A DNA stretch of 16,883 bases from an uncultured Nocardioides sp. (lineage in GTDB: Bacteria; Actinomycetota; Actinomycetes; Propionibacteriales; Nocardioidaceae): NCBI RefSeq assembly GCF_946885725.1, contig NZ_CAMPGZ010000083.1:1-16883 (forward strand). The letters run 5' to 3'. Under the pieces are notes generated by a model. It was given only the letters and a program-made list of their open reading frames with translations. It was not told the origin of the DNA and ran no database searches. The position numbers and the translations under genes are program-made. Positions 1-7,910 of the stretch are shown piece after piece; the stretch's first letter is position 1, and each line of letters starts with the position of its first letter.

Positions 1-2
1 AC

Positions 3-2213
3 GAGCTCTGCCGTTGCGCGCTGGACAAGGCGCTCAACGGGTCACCGTCGGACGGCATCGCGCTGGTCGCGGTCGGCGGCTACGGCCGCGGCGAGCTCGC
101 CCCGCGCAGCGACCTCGACGTCGTGCTCGTCCACCTCGACCCGCTCGACACCGTCGACGTCGCGACGGTCGCGGGGGAGGTCTGGTACCCGTTCTGGGAC
201 GCCGGGACCGACCTCGACCACTCCGTCCGCGCCCTGCCCGAGGTGACGCAGGCGGCCCGGGAGGACCCGCGCGTCGCCCTCGGCCTCCTCGACGCCCGGC
301 ACGTCGCCGGCGATCCCACCGTGACGCTCCGGCTTCGCGCCGAGCTGCTCGCGCACTGGCGCCGCGACGCGCGGACCAGGCTCCCCGAGCTGCACCGGAT
401 GCTCACGGCACGCAGTGCCCGCGCCGGCGAGCTCGCCCACGCCGCCGTACCCGACCTCAAGGAGTCGTTCGGCGGCCTCCGCGACGCGACCGTGCTCAAG
501 GCGCTCGTCGCCAGCTGGCTCGTCGACGTGCCGCACACGGACCTCGAACGCTCCCGTCAGCAGCTCCTCGACGTCCGCGACGAGCTGCACGCCGTCACCG
601 GCCGCGCCACCGACCGCGTCGGTCCCGAGGCCTGGGGCGAGCTCGCCGAGCGGCTCGGGTACGACCACGAGGACGCCGTACAACGCCACGTTCGCGGGGT
701 CGGCGGGCGTCTCGCGCACCTGTGCCGCGTCACCTGGCACCGCGTCGAGGCCGTGCTCGAACCGCCGTCCGCGACGAGGCGGAGGGCCCCGGAGCTGGTC
801 CCGGTCGGTCCGGGCGTCGCGGTCAGCAGGGGAGAGGTCGTGCTGTTCGGGAACGCCGACGTCGCGAACGACCCCACGCTCCTGCTGCGCGCCGCCGCCG
901 AGGCAGCCGAGCGTTCGCTCGTGCTCGCGCCCGCCACCGCCGCCCGGCTCGCCCGGGACGGCCGGAGGCCGCCCGAGCCGTGGGACGAGGAGGCGCGCAA
1001 CCTCCTGGTCCGGCTGCTCGCCGCCGGCGCCGGGCTGCTGGAGGTCTGGGAGACCCTCGACCACACCGGTGCGCTCGAGCGCGTGCTGCCCGAGTGGCCC
1101 CGGCTGCGGCTGCTCCCGCACGCGTCGCCCGTCCACCGGTTCACCGTCGACCGGCACGTCGTGGAGACCTGCATCGAGGCCAGCCGGCTGATCCGCCGCG
1201 TCGCCCGCCCCGACGTGCTGATGGTCGCCGCGCTGCTGCACGACATCGGCAAGGGCGGCCTCCAGGACCACAGCGTGGCGGGGGAGCCGCTCGCCGGCGA
1301 GGTCGCCGCCCGGATCGGCTTCGGCGGGCGCGAGCAGGAGCTGGTGCGGCGGCTCGTGCGTCGCCACCTGCTGCTCGCGGAAACCGCGACCACGCGCGAC
1401 CTTGAGGACCCCGCGACCGTCGAGCTCGTCGCCGGGTACGTCGTGGACGAGGAGACGCTCGACCTGCTGGAGGCGCTCACCGAGGCCGACGCGCGCGCCA
1501 CGTCCCCCCAGGCATGGACCGACTGGCGTGCGTCGCTGGTGCGCGAGCTCACCCGACGGGTCCGCGAGCGGCTCGCAGGCGTGGCCCCGGCGGGTGGCCC
1601 CGAGCCGACGCCGTCGGTGGCGGTGCCCGAGGCGGTCCGGCGCGACCCGGGCGCGGTCCACGTCGACGTCGCCCCGAGCGAGCACGGCTCCACCGTGACG
1701 TTCGTCGCCGGCGACCGCGTCGGGCTGATCGCGGCGACGTCCGGTGCGCTCGCCGTACAACGGCTGACCGTGCGCACCGCCCGCGCCTGGACGCAGGGCG
1801 ATATCGCTGTCTCGGTGTGGGAGGTCGCCGAGGACGGGGTCGACCCGGCCGTGCTGCGGCAGCGGTTCGAGGCGGTGCTCGACGGCCGGCTCGACCCCCG
1901 CGAGCGGATCCGGCCGCCCGCCCCCGACGCGCTGGAGCCGACCGTGCTGGTCCGCCACGGCGCCGCCACGGACGCGACGGTCCTCGAGGTGCGCGTCGAC
2001 GACCGACCGGGCGTCGTGCACGCGGTCTGCCGCGCGCTCGCGGACCGCGACGTCTCGGTGCGGTCCGCCCACGTCGGCACGCTCGGGCCGCAGGCCGTCG
2101 ACGTGTTCTACGTCGCGGAGCCCGGCGCCGGCGGGCTGACCGACGAGCGCGCCGCAGAGGCGGTGCACGCGATCCGGAGCGCGCTGACCCAGCCGGTTAC
2201 CCTTGACGTCTGA
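3..2213 (+). CDS. glnD: GlnD, PII protein nucleotidyltransferase/deadenylylase (5' end outside window)
   Basis: GlnD modifies and demodifies PII signalling proteins (GlnB/GlnK) according to nitrogen status; actinobacterial members are reported to adenylylate GlnK rather than uridylylate it. The frame is open from the first bases, so the start lies upstream; 736 residues are visible of a family that usually has about 800-900. Counting from nt 3, the nucleotidyltransferase motif GGYGRGEL is at about residues 25-32, with the catalytic pair in SDLD (D37, D39). The central HD hydrolase domain has LLHDIGK (H413, D414; nt 1239-1244). Two C-terminal ACT domains follow, at about nt 1686-1830 and 1971-2120, the second containing DDRPGVVHAVCRAL. 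All expected domains are present except the extreme N-terminus. glnB and amt probably lie upstream, as in related genomes. The stop is TGA at 2211-2213, and ffh follows after 76 bp. Confidence 0.95.
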   Translation, partial: ELCRCALDKALNGSPSDGIALVAVGGYGRGELAPRSDLDVVLVHLDPLDTVDVATVAGEVWYPFWDAGTDLDHSVRALPEVTQAAREDPRVALGLLDARHVAGDPTVTLRLRAELLAHWRRDARTRLPELHRMLTARSARAGELAHAAVPDLKESFGGLRDATVLKALVASWLVDVPHTDLERSRQQLLDVRDELHAVTGRATDRVGPEAWGELAERLGYDHEDAVQRHVRGVGGRLAHLCRVTWHRVEAVLEPPSATRRRAPELVPVGPGVAVSRGEVVLFGNADVANDPTLLLRAAAEAAERSLVLAPATAARLARDGRRPPEPWDEEARNLLVRLLAAGAGLLEVWETLDHTGALERVLPEWPRLRLLPHASPVHRFTVDRHVVETCIEASRLIRRVARPDVLMVAALLHDIGKGGLQDHSVAGEPLAGEVAARIGFGGREQELVRRLVRRHLLLAETATTRDLEDPATVELVAGYVVDEETLDLLEALTEADARATSPQAWTDWRASLVRELTRRVRERLAGVAPAGGPEPTPSVAVPEAVRRDPGAVHVDVAPSEHGSTVTFVAGDRVGLIAATSGALAVQRLTVRTARAWTQGDIAVSVWEVAEDGVDPAVLRQRFEAVLDGRLDPRERIRPPAPDALEPTVLVRHGAATDATVLEVRVDDRPGVVHAVCRALADRDVSVRSAHVGTLGPQAVDVFYVAEPGAGGLTDERAAEAVHAIRSALTQPVTLDV

Positions 2214-2229
2214 TTGACCGGGCTGACCG

Positions 2230-2243
2230 GCCGCCTCGGCGGC
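2230..2243 (+). terminator. Short GC hairpin after glnD, possible weak terminator
   Basis: GCCGC, loop CTCG, GGCGGC lies 17 bases after the glnD stop in the 76-bp gap before ffh. It has a 5-6 bp perfect stem and no T-tract. In a genome this GC-rich such a stem is only weak evidence, so glnD and ffh could still be co-transcribed. Confidence 0.3.
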
Positions 2244-2289
2244 TCGTGACCCTGGAGCCCGCCACCGCACGTCGAAGGACTGACCAGAC

Positions 2290-3861
2290 TTGTTCGCCAC
2301 ACTCTCCGACCGGCTCGCCGAGACCTTCAAGAACCTCCGTGGGAAGGGCCGGCTCTCGGAGGCCGACATCGACGCGACCGCCCGGGAGATCCGGATCGCG
2401 CTGCTGGAGGCCGACGTCGCGCTGCCGGTCGTCAAGGAGTTCGTCGGCGCCGTCAAGGAGCGCGCCCGCGGCGAGGAGGTCAGCGGGGCGCTGAACCCCG
2501 CCCAGCAGGTCGTCAAGATCGTCAACGAGGAGCTCGTCAACATCCTCGGCGGCGAGACCCGCCGGCTGCGGTTCGCGAAGACCCCGCCGACCGTGATCAT
2601 GCTCGCCGGCCTCCAGGGCGCCGGTAAGACCACGCTCGCCGCCAAGCTCGCGCTGTGGTTGAAGGAGCAGGGCCACAGCCCGATGCTGGTCGCCGCCGAC
2701 CTCCAGCGCCCCAACGCCGTCAACCAGCTGCAGGTCAACGGCGAGCGCGCCGGCGTGACGGTGTTCGCGCCCGAGCCCGGCAACGGCGTCGGCGACCCGG
2801 TCGCGGTGGCGAAGGACGGTGTCGCGGAGGCCCGCCGTACCCTCCACGACGTCGTCATCATCGACACCGCCGGTCGCCTCGGCGTCGACGCCGAGATGAT
2901 GAAGCAGGCGTCGGACATCCGCGACGCGGTCCAGCCCGACGAGATCCTCTTCGTCGTCGACGCGATGATCGGTCAGGACGCGGTCAACACCGCGCAGGCG
3001 TTCCTCGACGGTGTCGGGTACGACGGTGTCGTCCTCACCAAGCTCGACGGCGACGCGCGCGGTGGCGCCGCGCTGTCGATCCGGTCCGTCACGGGCAAGC
3101 CGGTGATGTTCGCGTCGGCCGGCGAGAAGCTCACCGACTTCGACGTCTTCCACCCCGACCGGATGGCCTCGCGCATCCTCGACATGGGTGACGTGCTCAC
3201 CCTGATCGAGCAGGCGGAGAAGGCGTTCGACGCCGAGCAGGCCGCCAAGGCCGCGGCCAAGCTGACCGGGCAGGGCGGCGAGTTCACGCTCGACGACTTC
3301 CTCGAGCAGATGCAGCAGATCCGCAAGCTCGGCTCGCTGTCGAAGATCATGGGGATGCTGCCCGGGATGGCGCAGTTCCGCGACCAGCTCGAGAACTTCG
3401 ACGACCGCGAGATCGACCGGATCCAGGCGATCATCCAGTCGATGACCCCGGCCGAGCGGGCCAACCCGAAGATCATCGACGGCTCCCGTCGCGCCCGTAT
3501 CGCGAAGGGCTCCGGCCGCCAGGTCTCCGACGTCAACCAGCTCGTCGACCGGTTCTTCGAGGCCCGGAAGATGATGATGTCGATGGCCAAGGGCGGCGGT
3601 ATGCCGGGCATGCCGGGGATGCCCGGCCTCCCGGGCATGGGTGGCAAGCGGTCGAAGGCCAAGCAGGCGCCCAAGAAGAGCAAGGCGAAGCGGGGCTCGG
3701 GCAACCCGGCCAAGCGCGCCGCCGAGGAGAAGGCCGCCAAGCAGAAGGCCGCCGGCAACGGTGCTCCGGCCAATCCGTTCGGGCTGCCGGGCGGCGCGGA
3801 CCAGGACTTCGACCCGTCGTCGGTCGAGCTGCCGAAGGACCTGTCGAAGTACCTGAAGTGA
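2290..3861 (+). CDS. ffh: Signal recognition particle protein Ffh (SRP54 family GTPase)
   Basis: Ffh binds 4.5S/SRP RNA and hydrophobic signal sequences and delivers ribosomes to FtsY at the membrane. The protein is 523 residues. The helical N domain is about 1-90. In the G domain are P-loop GLQGAGKTT (107-115), ADLQRPNAV (136-144), DTAGR (192-196) and TKLDGDARGGA (250-260). The Met-rich M domain (about 325-432) carries the RNA-binding stretch around SRRARIAKGSGR (399-410). A tail with repeated MPG units (438-450) and a Lys/Ala-rich end is typical of actinobacterial Ffh. The TTG start at 2290 is chosen because GAAGGA (2274-2279) lies 10 nt upstream and the protein then begins MFATLSDRL, as expected for the N domain. 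A hairpin directly follows the stop codon. Confidence 0.97.
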   Translation: MFATLSDRLAETFKNLRGKGRLSEADIDATAREIRIALLEADVALPVVKEFVGAVKERARGEEVSGALNPAQQVVKIVNEELVNILGGETRRLRFAKTPPTVIMLAGLQGAGKTTLAAKLALWLKEQGHSPMLVAADLQRPNAVNQLQVNGERAGVTVFAPEPGNGVGDPVAVAKDGVAEARRTLHDVVIIDTAGRLGVDAEMMKQASDIRDAVQPDEILFVVDAMIGQDAVNTAQAFLDGVGYDGVVLTKLDGDARGGAALSIRSVTGKPVMFASAGEKLTDFDVFHPDRMASRILDMGDVLTLIEQAEKAFDAEQAAKAAAKLTGQGGEFTLDDFLEQMQQIRKLGSLSKIMGMLPGMAQFRDQLENFDDREIDRIQAIIQSMTPAERANPKIIDGSRRARIAKGSGRQVSDVNQLVDRFFEARKMMMSMAKGGGMPGMPGMPGLPGMGGKRSKAKQAPKKSKAKRGSGNPAKRAAEEKAAKQKAAGNGAPANPFGLPGGADQDFDPSSVELPKDLSKYLK

Positions 3862-3879
3862 GCTACCGGCACCGGTAGC
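3862..3879 (+). terminator. Inverted repeat immediately after ffh stop
   Basis: GCTACCGG - CA - CCGGTAGC is a perfect 8-bp inverted repeat starting on the base after the ffh TGA (3859-3861). As RNA it would form at least 7 bp with a GCAC loop. There is no T-run, as is common for actinobacterial terminators. It separates ffh from the amidohydrolase gene. The rest of the gap (3880-4029) holds further short GC inverted repeats but no gene. Confidence 0.55.
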
Positions 3880-4029
3880 GCCGGCACACCGCCGGGTCGG
3901 ACCACCCGCGCGCACTCGGGACCGGCCAGGTCGGGGTCGACCCGGTGCCAGGCCTGGAAGCACGTGGGTCCATCGGTAGCTCGACCGTGGTGGACCACCG
4001 GGGCGGACGCTGGCGGGAGGCGGCGTCAG

Positions 4030-4042
4030 TAGGGTCGCGCAC
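4030..4042 (+). promoter_or_regulatory. Leaderless-type promoter of the amidohydrolase gene
   Basis: A -10 element TAGGGT (4030-4035, consensus TAnnnT) ends 7 nt before the ATG at 4043. There is no Shine-Dalgarno sequence between them. Transcription from this element would begin at or near the A of the ATG, giving a leaderless mRNA. No convincing TTGAC-type -35 is visible. Confidence 0.55.
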
Positions 4043-5119
4043 ATGAGCACCGCCCTACGCTTCCGCGGACCCGTCCTCCCCGACGGCGAGAACCGCGACC
4101 TGTACGTCGTGGACGGCCGAGTCACCTCCGAGCCCGTCGCCTCCGCCGAGCTCGTGGCCGAGGGCTGGATCGTCCCGGGTCTCGTCGACGCGCACTGCCA
4201 CGTCGGGCTCGACGCCAAGGGCGCCGTACCCGAGGACGAGCAGGAGCGGCAGGCGCTGGCCGATCGCGACGCCGGCGCGCTGCTGCTGCGCGACTGCGGC
4301 TCCCCGGCCGACACTCGCTGGATCCAGGAGCGCGAGGACCTGCCTCGGCTGATCCGCGCCGGCCGGCACATCGCGCGGACGAAGCGCTACATCCGCAACT
4401 ACGCGCACGAGATCGAGCCGGAGGAGCTCGCGACGTACGTCGCCCACGAGGCCGAGTCCGGCGACGGCTGGGTCAAGCTGGTGGGCGACTGGATCGAGCG
4501 CGACGCGGGCGACCTGGCGCCGTCGTGGACCCGTGAGTCGGTGCAGGAGGCGATCAAGACCGCGCACGACCGCGGCGCCCGGGTCACCGCGCACGTCTTT
4601 GGCGAGGACGCGCTCCCGGACCTGATCCATGCCGGCATCGACTGCATCGAGCACGGCACCGGCCTCGGCCTGGACCTGATCGACACGATGGCGAGCAACG
4701 GCGTCGCGCTGGTGCCGACCGTCGTGAACCTCGAGAACTTCCCGAAGTTCGCCGCGGCGGGGCAGGAGAAGTTCCCGACGTACGCCGAGCACATGCTGCG
4801 GCTGCACGCCTCGCGCAAGGAGACGATCCGGGCGGCTTACGACGCCGGCGTGCAGATCTACGCCGGCACGGACGCCGGCGGCAGCCTGCCGCACGGCCTG
4901 GTCGGCGACGAGGTGGCGGGCCTGGTCGACTACGGGCTCACCCCGCACGACGCCCTCGGCGCGGCGTCGTGGCGGGCGCGAGAGTGGCTCGGCCTGGACG
5001 GCAACCTGTCCGAGGGATCCGAGGCGGACTTCGTGGTGTTCGACCGCGACCCGCGCGAGGACCTCGGCGTCCTCAAGGCTCCGTCACGCGTGGTGCTGCG
5101 GGGCCTCGTGGTCGCCTGA
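4043..5119 (+). CDS. Metal-dependent amidohydrolase family protein
   Basis: This 358-residue protein of the amidohydrolase superfamily is likely a cytoplasmic hydrolase acting on an amide or ring C-N bond; the substrate cannot be told from sequence. The imidazolonepropionase/prolidase-like subgroup is the closest fit. Metal-site residues of a TIM-barrel amidohydrolase are visible: H51 and H53 in DAHCH, a candidate bridging lysine K145 in GWVKLVGDW, H184 in VTAHVF, H204 in CIEHG and D277 in AGTDAGG. The N- and C-terminal segments (PVLPDGENRDLYVVDGRV and ADFVVFDRDP) form the small beta-sandwich typical of the family. There is no signal peptide. The ATG start is supported by the -10 element just upstream. 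It is a stand-alone metabolic gene between SRP and ribosomal genes, and I recall a similar gene at this place in Streptomyces. The rpsP promoter begins 3 bp after its stop. Confidence 0.85.
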   Translation: MSTALRFRGPVLPDGENRDLYVVDGRVTSEPVASAELVAEGWIVPGLVDAHCHVGLDAKGAVPEDEQERQALADRDAGALLLRDCGSPADTRWIQEREDLPRLIRAGRHIARTKRYIRNYAHEIEPEELATYVAHEAESGDGWVKLVGDWIERDAGDLAPSWTRESVQEAIKTAHDRGARVTAHVFGEDALPDLIHAGIDCIEHGTGLGLDLIDTMASNGVALVPTVVNLENFPKFAAAGQEKFPTYAEHMLRLHASRKETIRAAYDAGVQIYAGTDAGGSLPHGLVGDEVAGLVDYGLTPHDALGAASWRAREWLGLDGNLSEGSEADFVVFDRDPREDLGVLKAPSRVVLRGLVVA

Positions 5120-5122
5120 GCT

Positions 5123-5159
5123 CGCCGATTGGAGGTGAGCGCGGGGTCTCTGGCAGAAT
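5123..5159 (+). promoter_or_regulatory. rpsP promoter: CGCCGATT, 23 bp, CAGAAT
   Basis: CGCCGATT lies at 5123-5130 and a -10-like CAGAAT at 5154-5159, preceded by TGG. The same 8-mer at exactly the same 23-bp spacing precedes the rplS and rpsB -10 elements. A -35 hexamer TTGGAG would overlap the last two bases of the 8-mer with a 19-bp spacer. The expected transcription start is near 5166. Confidence 0.6.
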
Positions 5160-5165
5160 GGCCCG

Positions 5166-5289
5166 CTGAGTCGTGCGCGCCCGGACCCTCTCACCCGGCC
5201 GCGCCGGCACCGCGCAGCGCAGCTCCGCCTGGCCCCACCGGGCGCGAGATCGCTCACCCCATCACGAACGTCAAGGAGACACCACACCT
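5166..5289 (+). other. rpsP 5' leader with a long-range stem, candidate regulatory RNA
   Basis: The leader is about 124 nt. CGCGCCCGG (5176-5184) is perfectly complementary to CCGGGCGCG (5238-5246). Inside lies a small hairpin CCGGC-CGC-GCCGG (5195-5207). The Shine-Dalgarno AAGGAG is at 5273-5278, downstream of the stem. This could be an autoregulatory S16 leader, but stems of this size also occur by chance in GC-rich DNA. Confidence 0.3.
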
Positions 5290-5811
5290 GTGGCCGTCAA
5301 GATTCGCCTGAAGCGCATGGGCAAGATCCGCCAGCCCTACTACCGCGTCGTCGTCGTCGACTCCCGCAAGAAGCGGGACGGCCGCGTCATCGAGGAGATC
5401 GGCAAGTACCACCCCAAGGACGAGCCCTCGCTGATCGAGGTCACCTCCGACCGCGCGCAGTACTGGCTGAGCGTCGGCGCCCAGCCCACCGAGGCCGTCG
5501 AGGCCCTGCTCAAGGTCACCGGCGACTGGCAGAAGTTCAAGGGCCTGCCGGGCACCGAGGGCAGCCTCAAGGTCAAGGAGCCCAAGCGCGACAAGGCCGA
5601 GATCTTCAACGAGGCGCTGAAGGAGGCCGGCAGCGAGCCGTCCGCCGAGGCCGTCACGAAGAAGACGTCGAAGAAGGCAGACAAGCCCGCCGACGAGGCT
5701 GCCGCCGAGGTTCCCGCCGGTGAGACCCCCGAGGCCGCCGCCGCGAGCGCGGACGCCGAGGGCGAGGCGCAGCCGGCCGCGGCCGACGACGCCGAGAAGA
5801 CCGAGGCCTGA
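5290..5811 (+). CDS. rpsP: 30S ribosomal protein S16
   Basis: S16 is an assembly protein of the 30S body that contacts the 5' domain of 16S rRNA. The first 80 or so residues are a clear S16 domain, starting [20 protein letters not shown] after the initiator, then [19 protein letters not shown] and the [17 protein letters not shown] region. The protein is 173 residues, about twice the E. coli length. From about residue 115 it carries a low-complexity Lys-, then Ala/Glu/Pro-rich extension typical of actinobacterial S16. The GTG at 5290 is chosen because it begins the conserved domain and AAGGAG (5273-5278) precedes it by 11 nt. It heads a short operon with khpA, 5 bp downstream. Confidence 0.97.
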   Translation: MAVKIRLKRMGKIRQPYYRVVVVDSRKKRDGRVIEEIGKYHPKDEPSLIEVTSDRAQYWLSVGAQPTEAVEALLKVTGDWQKFKGLPGTEGSLKVKEPKRDKAEIFNEALKEAGSEPSAEAVTKKTSKKADKPADEAAAEVPAGETPEAAAASADAEGEAQPAAADDAEKTEA

Positions 5812-5816
5812 GCCTC

Positions 5817-6062
5817 GTGCTGGCCGAAGCGCTCGAGCACCTGGTCCGCGGCATCGTCCGGCACCCGGACGACGTGGTCGTCCGCGACAAGCAGCTGCGT
5901 CGCGGCTCGATCCTCGAGGTGCGCGTGCACCCCGACGACATGGGCAAGGTCATCGGCCGCCGCGGGCGCACCGCCGAGGCGCTGCGGACCGTGATCGGCG
6001 CGCTCGCCGGCAAGGGCGGAGCGAAGGTCGACTTCGTCGACGTCGACCGCCGGCGCCGCTGA
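5817..6062 (+). CDS. khpA: KhpA-type KH-domain RNA-binding protein
   Basis: This is an 81-residue single KH domain protein (UPF0109/KhpA family). In other bacteria KhpA pairs with KhpB/Jag and binds many small and messenger RNAs; it has also been linked to cell elongation. The RNA-contacting GxxG loop is seen in GKVIGRRGRTAEAL (G47-R-R-G50). The N-terminal helix is LAEALEHLVRGIV, and the C-terminal strand KVDFVDVD is followed by an RRRR tail. The GTG start at 5817 lies 5 bp after the rpsP stop with only a weak GAGG (5803-5806) inside rpsP, so translation is probably coupled to rpsP. A terminator-like hairpin follows 30 bp after the stop. The gene order rpsP-khpA-rimM-trmD is conserved in Gram-positive bacteria. 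Confidence 0.93.
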   Translation: MLAEALEHLVRGIVRHPDDVVVRDKQLRRGSILEVRVHPDDMGKVIGRRGRTAEALRTVIGALAGKGGAKVDFVDVDRRRR

Positions 6063-6092
6063 GCGCCGTCCGGCTGACGCCGAGAGCATCGG

Positions 6093-6126
6093 AAGCGGGA
6101 GGCTGCCTCGTGGCGGCCTCCCGCTT
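6093..6126 (+). terminator. Intrinsic terminator or attenuator between khpA and rimM
   Basis: AAGCGGGAGGC (6093-6103) and GCCTCCCGCTT (6116-6126) form a perfect 11-bp stem with a 12-nt loop. The descending arm ends in TTT. It is the strongest hairpin within the translation block and should reduce read-through from rpsP-khpA into rimM-trmD. Confidence 0.7.
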
Positions 6127-6165
6127 TCGCGTCCCCTGAGAATCAGCCCCGTGAAGGAGCCTTCG

Positions 6166-6720
6166 TTGAGCACCACCCAGGTCGTGGTCGGCCGGATCGG
6201 CAAGCCGCACGGCATCCGCGGCGAGCTGTCCGTCGAGCCGCGCACGGACGAGCCGGAGCGCAGGTTCGCCGTCGGGACGGTGCTGGTCACGCAGACCCCG
6301 CGCGGCACCGAGCCGCACGGCCCGGGGCGTCCGACCTCGTTGACTGTCGAGTCGGTGCGCTGGCACCAGGACCGGCTGCTGGTGCGGTTCGAGGAGATCC
6401 CGGACCGCAACGCGGCCGAGGTCGCGCGCGGCCTGGTGCTCGCCGCCGACGTACCCGTTGACGAGGCGCCGGAGGACCCCGAGGAGTTCTACGACCACCA
6501 GCTGGTGGGGCTGCGGGTCGAGACGACCGGCGGGAAGCCCGTCGGCGAGGTGGCGTCGGTCCAGCACGGCGCCGGCCAGGACCTGCTCGTCGTGCGCACC
6601 GACGACGGCGAGGTGCTGGTGCCGTTCGTGACGGCGCTGATCCCGACCGTCGACGTCGCGGGCGGCCGGGTCGTCGTCGAGGACCGGCCGGGGCTGCTGT
6701 CGCCGCTGGACGAGGAATGA
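6166..6720 (+). CDS. rimM: Ribosome maturation factor RimM
   Basis: RimM binds S19 and helps mature the 3' head domain of the 30S subunit. The N-terminal RimM barrel begins [20 protein letters not shown], and the C-terminal PRC-barrel contains [16 protein letters not shown] and LVPFV. The start is uncertain. The TTG at 6166 is preferred because GAAGGAG (6153-6159) lies 6 nt upstream, giving 184 residues. A GTG at 6151 would add five residues; it has no Shine-Dalgarno but sits 7 nt after GAGAAT (6138-6143), so it could be a leaderless start. The stop overlaps the ATG at 6717 by 4 nt, so rimM and trmD are translationally coupled. Confidence 0.95.
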   Translation: MSTTQVVVGRIGKPHGIRGELSVEPRTDEPERRFAVGTVLVTQTPRGTEPHGPGRPTSLTVESVRWHQDRLLVRFEEIPDRNAAEVARGLVLAADVPVDEAPEDPEEFYDHQLVGLRVETTGGKPVGEVASVQHGAGQDLLVVRTDDGEVLVPFVTALIPTVDVAGGRVVVEDRPGLLSPLDEE

Positions 6721-6722
6721 CC

Positions 6723-7880
6723 GTGCGGATCGACGTCGTCACGATCTTCCCCGAGTACCTCGCGCCGCTGCGGCTCTCCCTGCCCGGCAAGGCGCAGGAG
6801 GCGGGGCTGCTCGACCTCCGCGTCCACGACCTCCGCGACTGGACGCACGACCGGCATCGCACGGTCGACGACACGCCGTACGGCGGCGGCGCGGGCATGG
6901 TCATGAAGCCGGAGCCGTGGGGCGAGGCGCTCGACGCGATCACCGCCGAGGGCGACGCCCCGGTGGTCGTCGTACCCACGCCGGCGGGGGAGCGGTTCGA
7001 CCAGGCGCTCGCTCACGAGCTCGCCGCGAAGCCGCGGCTGCTGTTCGCCTGCGGCCGCTACGAGGGCATCGACCAGCGCGTCATCGACCACGCCCGCACC
7101 CGCTGGGAGGTGCGGGAGGTGTCGATCGGCGACTACGTGCTCAACGGCGGCGAGGTCGCCGCGATGGTGGTGACGGAGGCGGTGGTGCGGCTGCTGCCCG
7201 GGTTCATGGGCAACCCCGAGTCGCTGGCGGAGGAGTCCCACGGCACGGCGGGGCTGCTGGAGTACCCCGTCTACACCAAACCGCCGTCGTGGCGCGGGTG
7301 CGACGTTCCTGACGTTCTGCGCAGCGGTGACCACGCCCGGATCGCGGCGTGGCGGCACGAGCAGTCGGTACGCCGCACGGCGGAGCGGCGGCCGGACCTG
7401 CTGCACCCGTCGACGCTCGTCGACGAGCTCGAGGTCCGCACCGTGCAGCCGTCGGACGCGGGGGAGCTGCTCACGCTGCAGCGGGCCTGCTGGGTGCAGG
7501 AGATGCAGGCCAACCCCGGCGTCGAGATCGACGCGCTCACCGAGTCGCTGGACGACGTGAAGGCGTGGATCAGCGAGGGGACCGTGCTGGTCGCGCGCTC
7601 GGCCGGCCGTCTCGTCGGCGCCGTCCGCGGCCGCGCGCACGGGACCGCGTGGGACATCGGCCGGCTGATGGTCGCGCCCGACCTGCAGGGCCGCGGCCTG
7701 GGCCGGGTGCTGCTCGCGCGCATCGAGGAGCTGGCGCCTCCGGGCACCACGACGTACGAGCTGTTCACGGGGATGGGCAGCGAGCGCAACCAGCGGATCT
7801 ACCGGAAGGCGGGGTATCGCCCGATCGGCGAGGTGCGTCCCGGCGTGCTCGGGATGAGCAAGCCGGTGCGACGTCGCTGA
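6723..7880 (+). CDS. trmD: TrmD tRNA (guanosine-37-N1)-methyltransferase fused to a GNAT acetyltransferase domain
   Basis: TrmD methylates N1 of G37 in tRNAs with a G36pG37 anticodon-loop sequence, using S-adenosylmethionine, to prevent frameshifting. Residues 1-230 form a complete Trm[19 protein letters not shown] (53-60), [11 protein letters not shown] (110-120) and the SPOUT-knot segment [11 protein letters not shown] (134-144). The E. coli catalytic Asp region reads EESHG here. Without a stop the frame continues into a GNAT domain (about 237-383): [13 protein letters not shown] with the acetyl-CoA loop QGRGLG (322-327), then [13 protein letters not shown]. The total of 385 residues compares with about 230-250 for ordinary TrmD. 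GTG 6723 is chosen because it begins the family-typical MRID and has GAGGA (6712-6716) 6 nt upstream; ATG 6717 would add two residues. Confidence 0.93.
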   Translation: MRIDVVTIFPEYLAPLRLSLPGKAQEAGLLDLRVHDLRDWTHDRHRTVDDTPYGGGAGMVMKPEPWGEALDAITAEGDAPVVVVPTPAGERFDQALAHELAAKPRLLFACGRYEGIDQRVIDHARTRWEVREVSIGDYVLNGGEVAAMVVTEAVVRLLPGFMGNPESLAEESHGTAGLLEYPVYTKPPSWRGCDVPDVLRSGDHARIAAWRHEQSVRRTAERRPDLLHPSTLVDELEVRTVQPSDAGELLTLQRACWVQEMQANPGVEIDALTESLDDVKAWISEGTVLVARSAGRLVGAVRGRAHGTAWDIGRLMVAPDLQGRGLGRVLLARIEELAPPGTTTYELFTGMGSERNQRIYRKAGYRPIGEVRPGVLGMSKPVRRR

Positions 7881-7882
7881 CC

Positions 7883-7900
7883 CGGCCCTGACGGCCCTGA
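7883..7900 (+). repeat. Two tandem copies of CGGCCCTGA
   Basis: A perfect 9-bp direct repeat lies 2 bp after the trmD stop, at 7883-7891 and 7892-7900. It is upstream of the rplS promoter motif. No function is evident. Confidence 0.6.
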
Positions 7901-7910
7901 CCTCGGCCGA

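Noticed and set aside
2214..2250. TTGACC as a -35 box for ffh
   Set aside because: No TAnnnT-like hexamer lies 16-19 bp downstream; the hexamers there are CGGCGG/GGCGGC.
42..2918. Very long antisense open frame of 958 codons opposite glnD and ffh
   Set aside because: It is a shadow of high-GC coding DNA; the plus strand encodes clear GlnD and Ffh motifs, while the antisense product is low complexity with no recognisable domain.
3987..3998. GTGGT-GG-ACCAC palindrome upstream of the amidohydrolase as an operator
   Set aside because: Only 5-bp arms in GC-rich sequence with other similar repeats nearby; not enough to claim a binding site.
2197..4371. Antisense open frame of 724 codons over ffh and the amidohydrolase
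   Set aside because: Same reason: it crosses two well-supported genes and an intergenic hairpin and has no domain.
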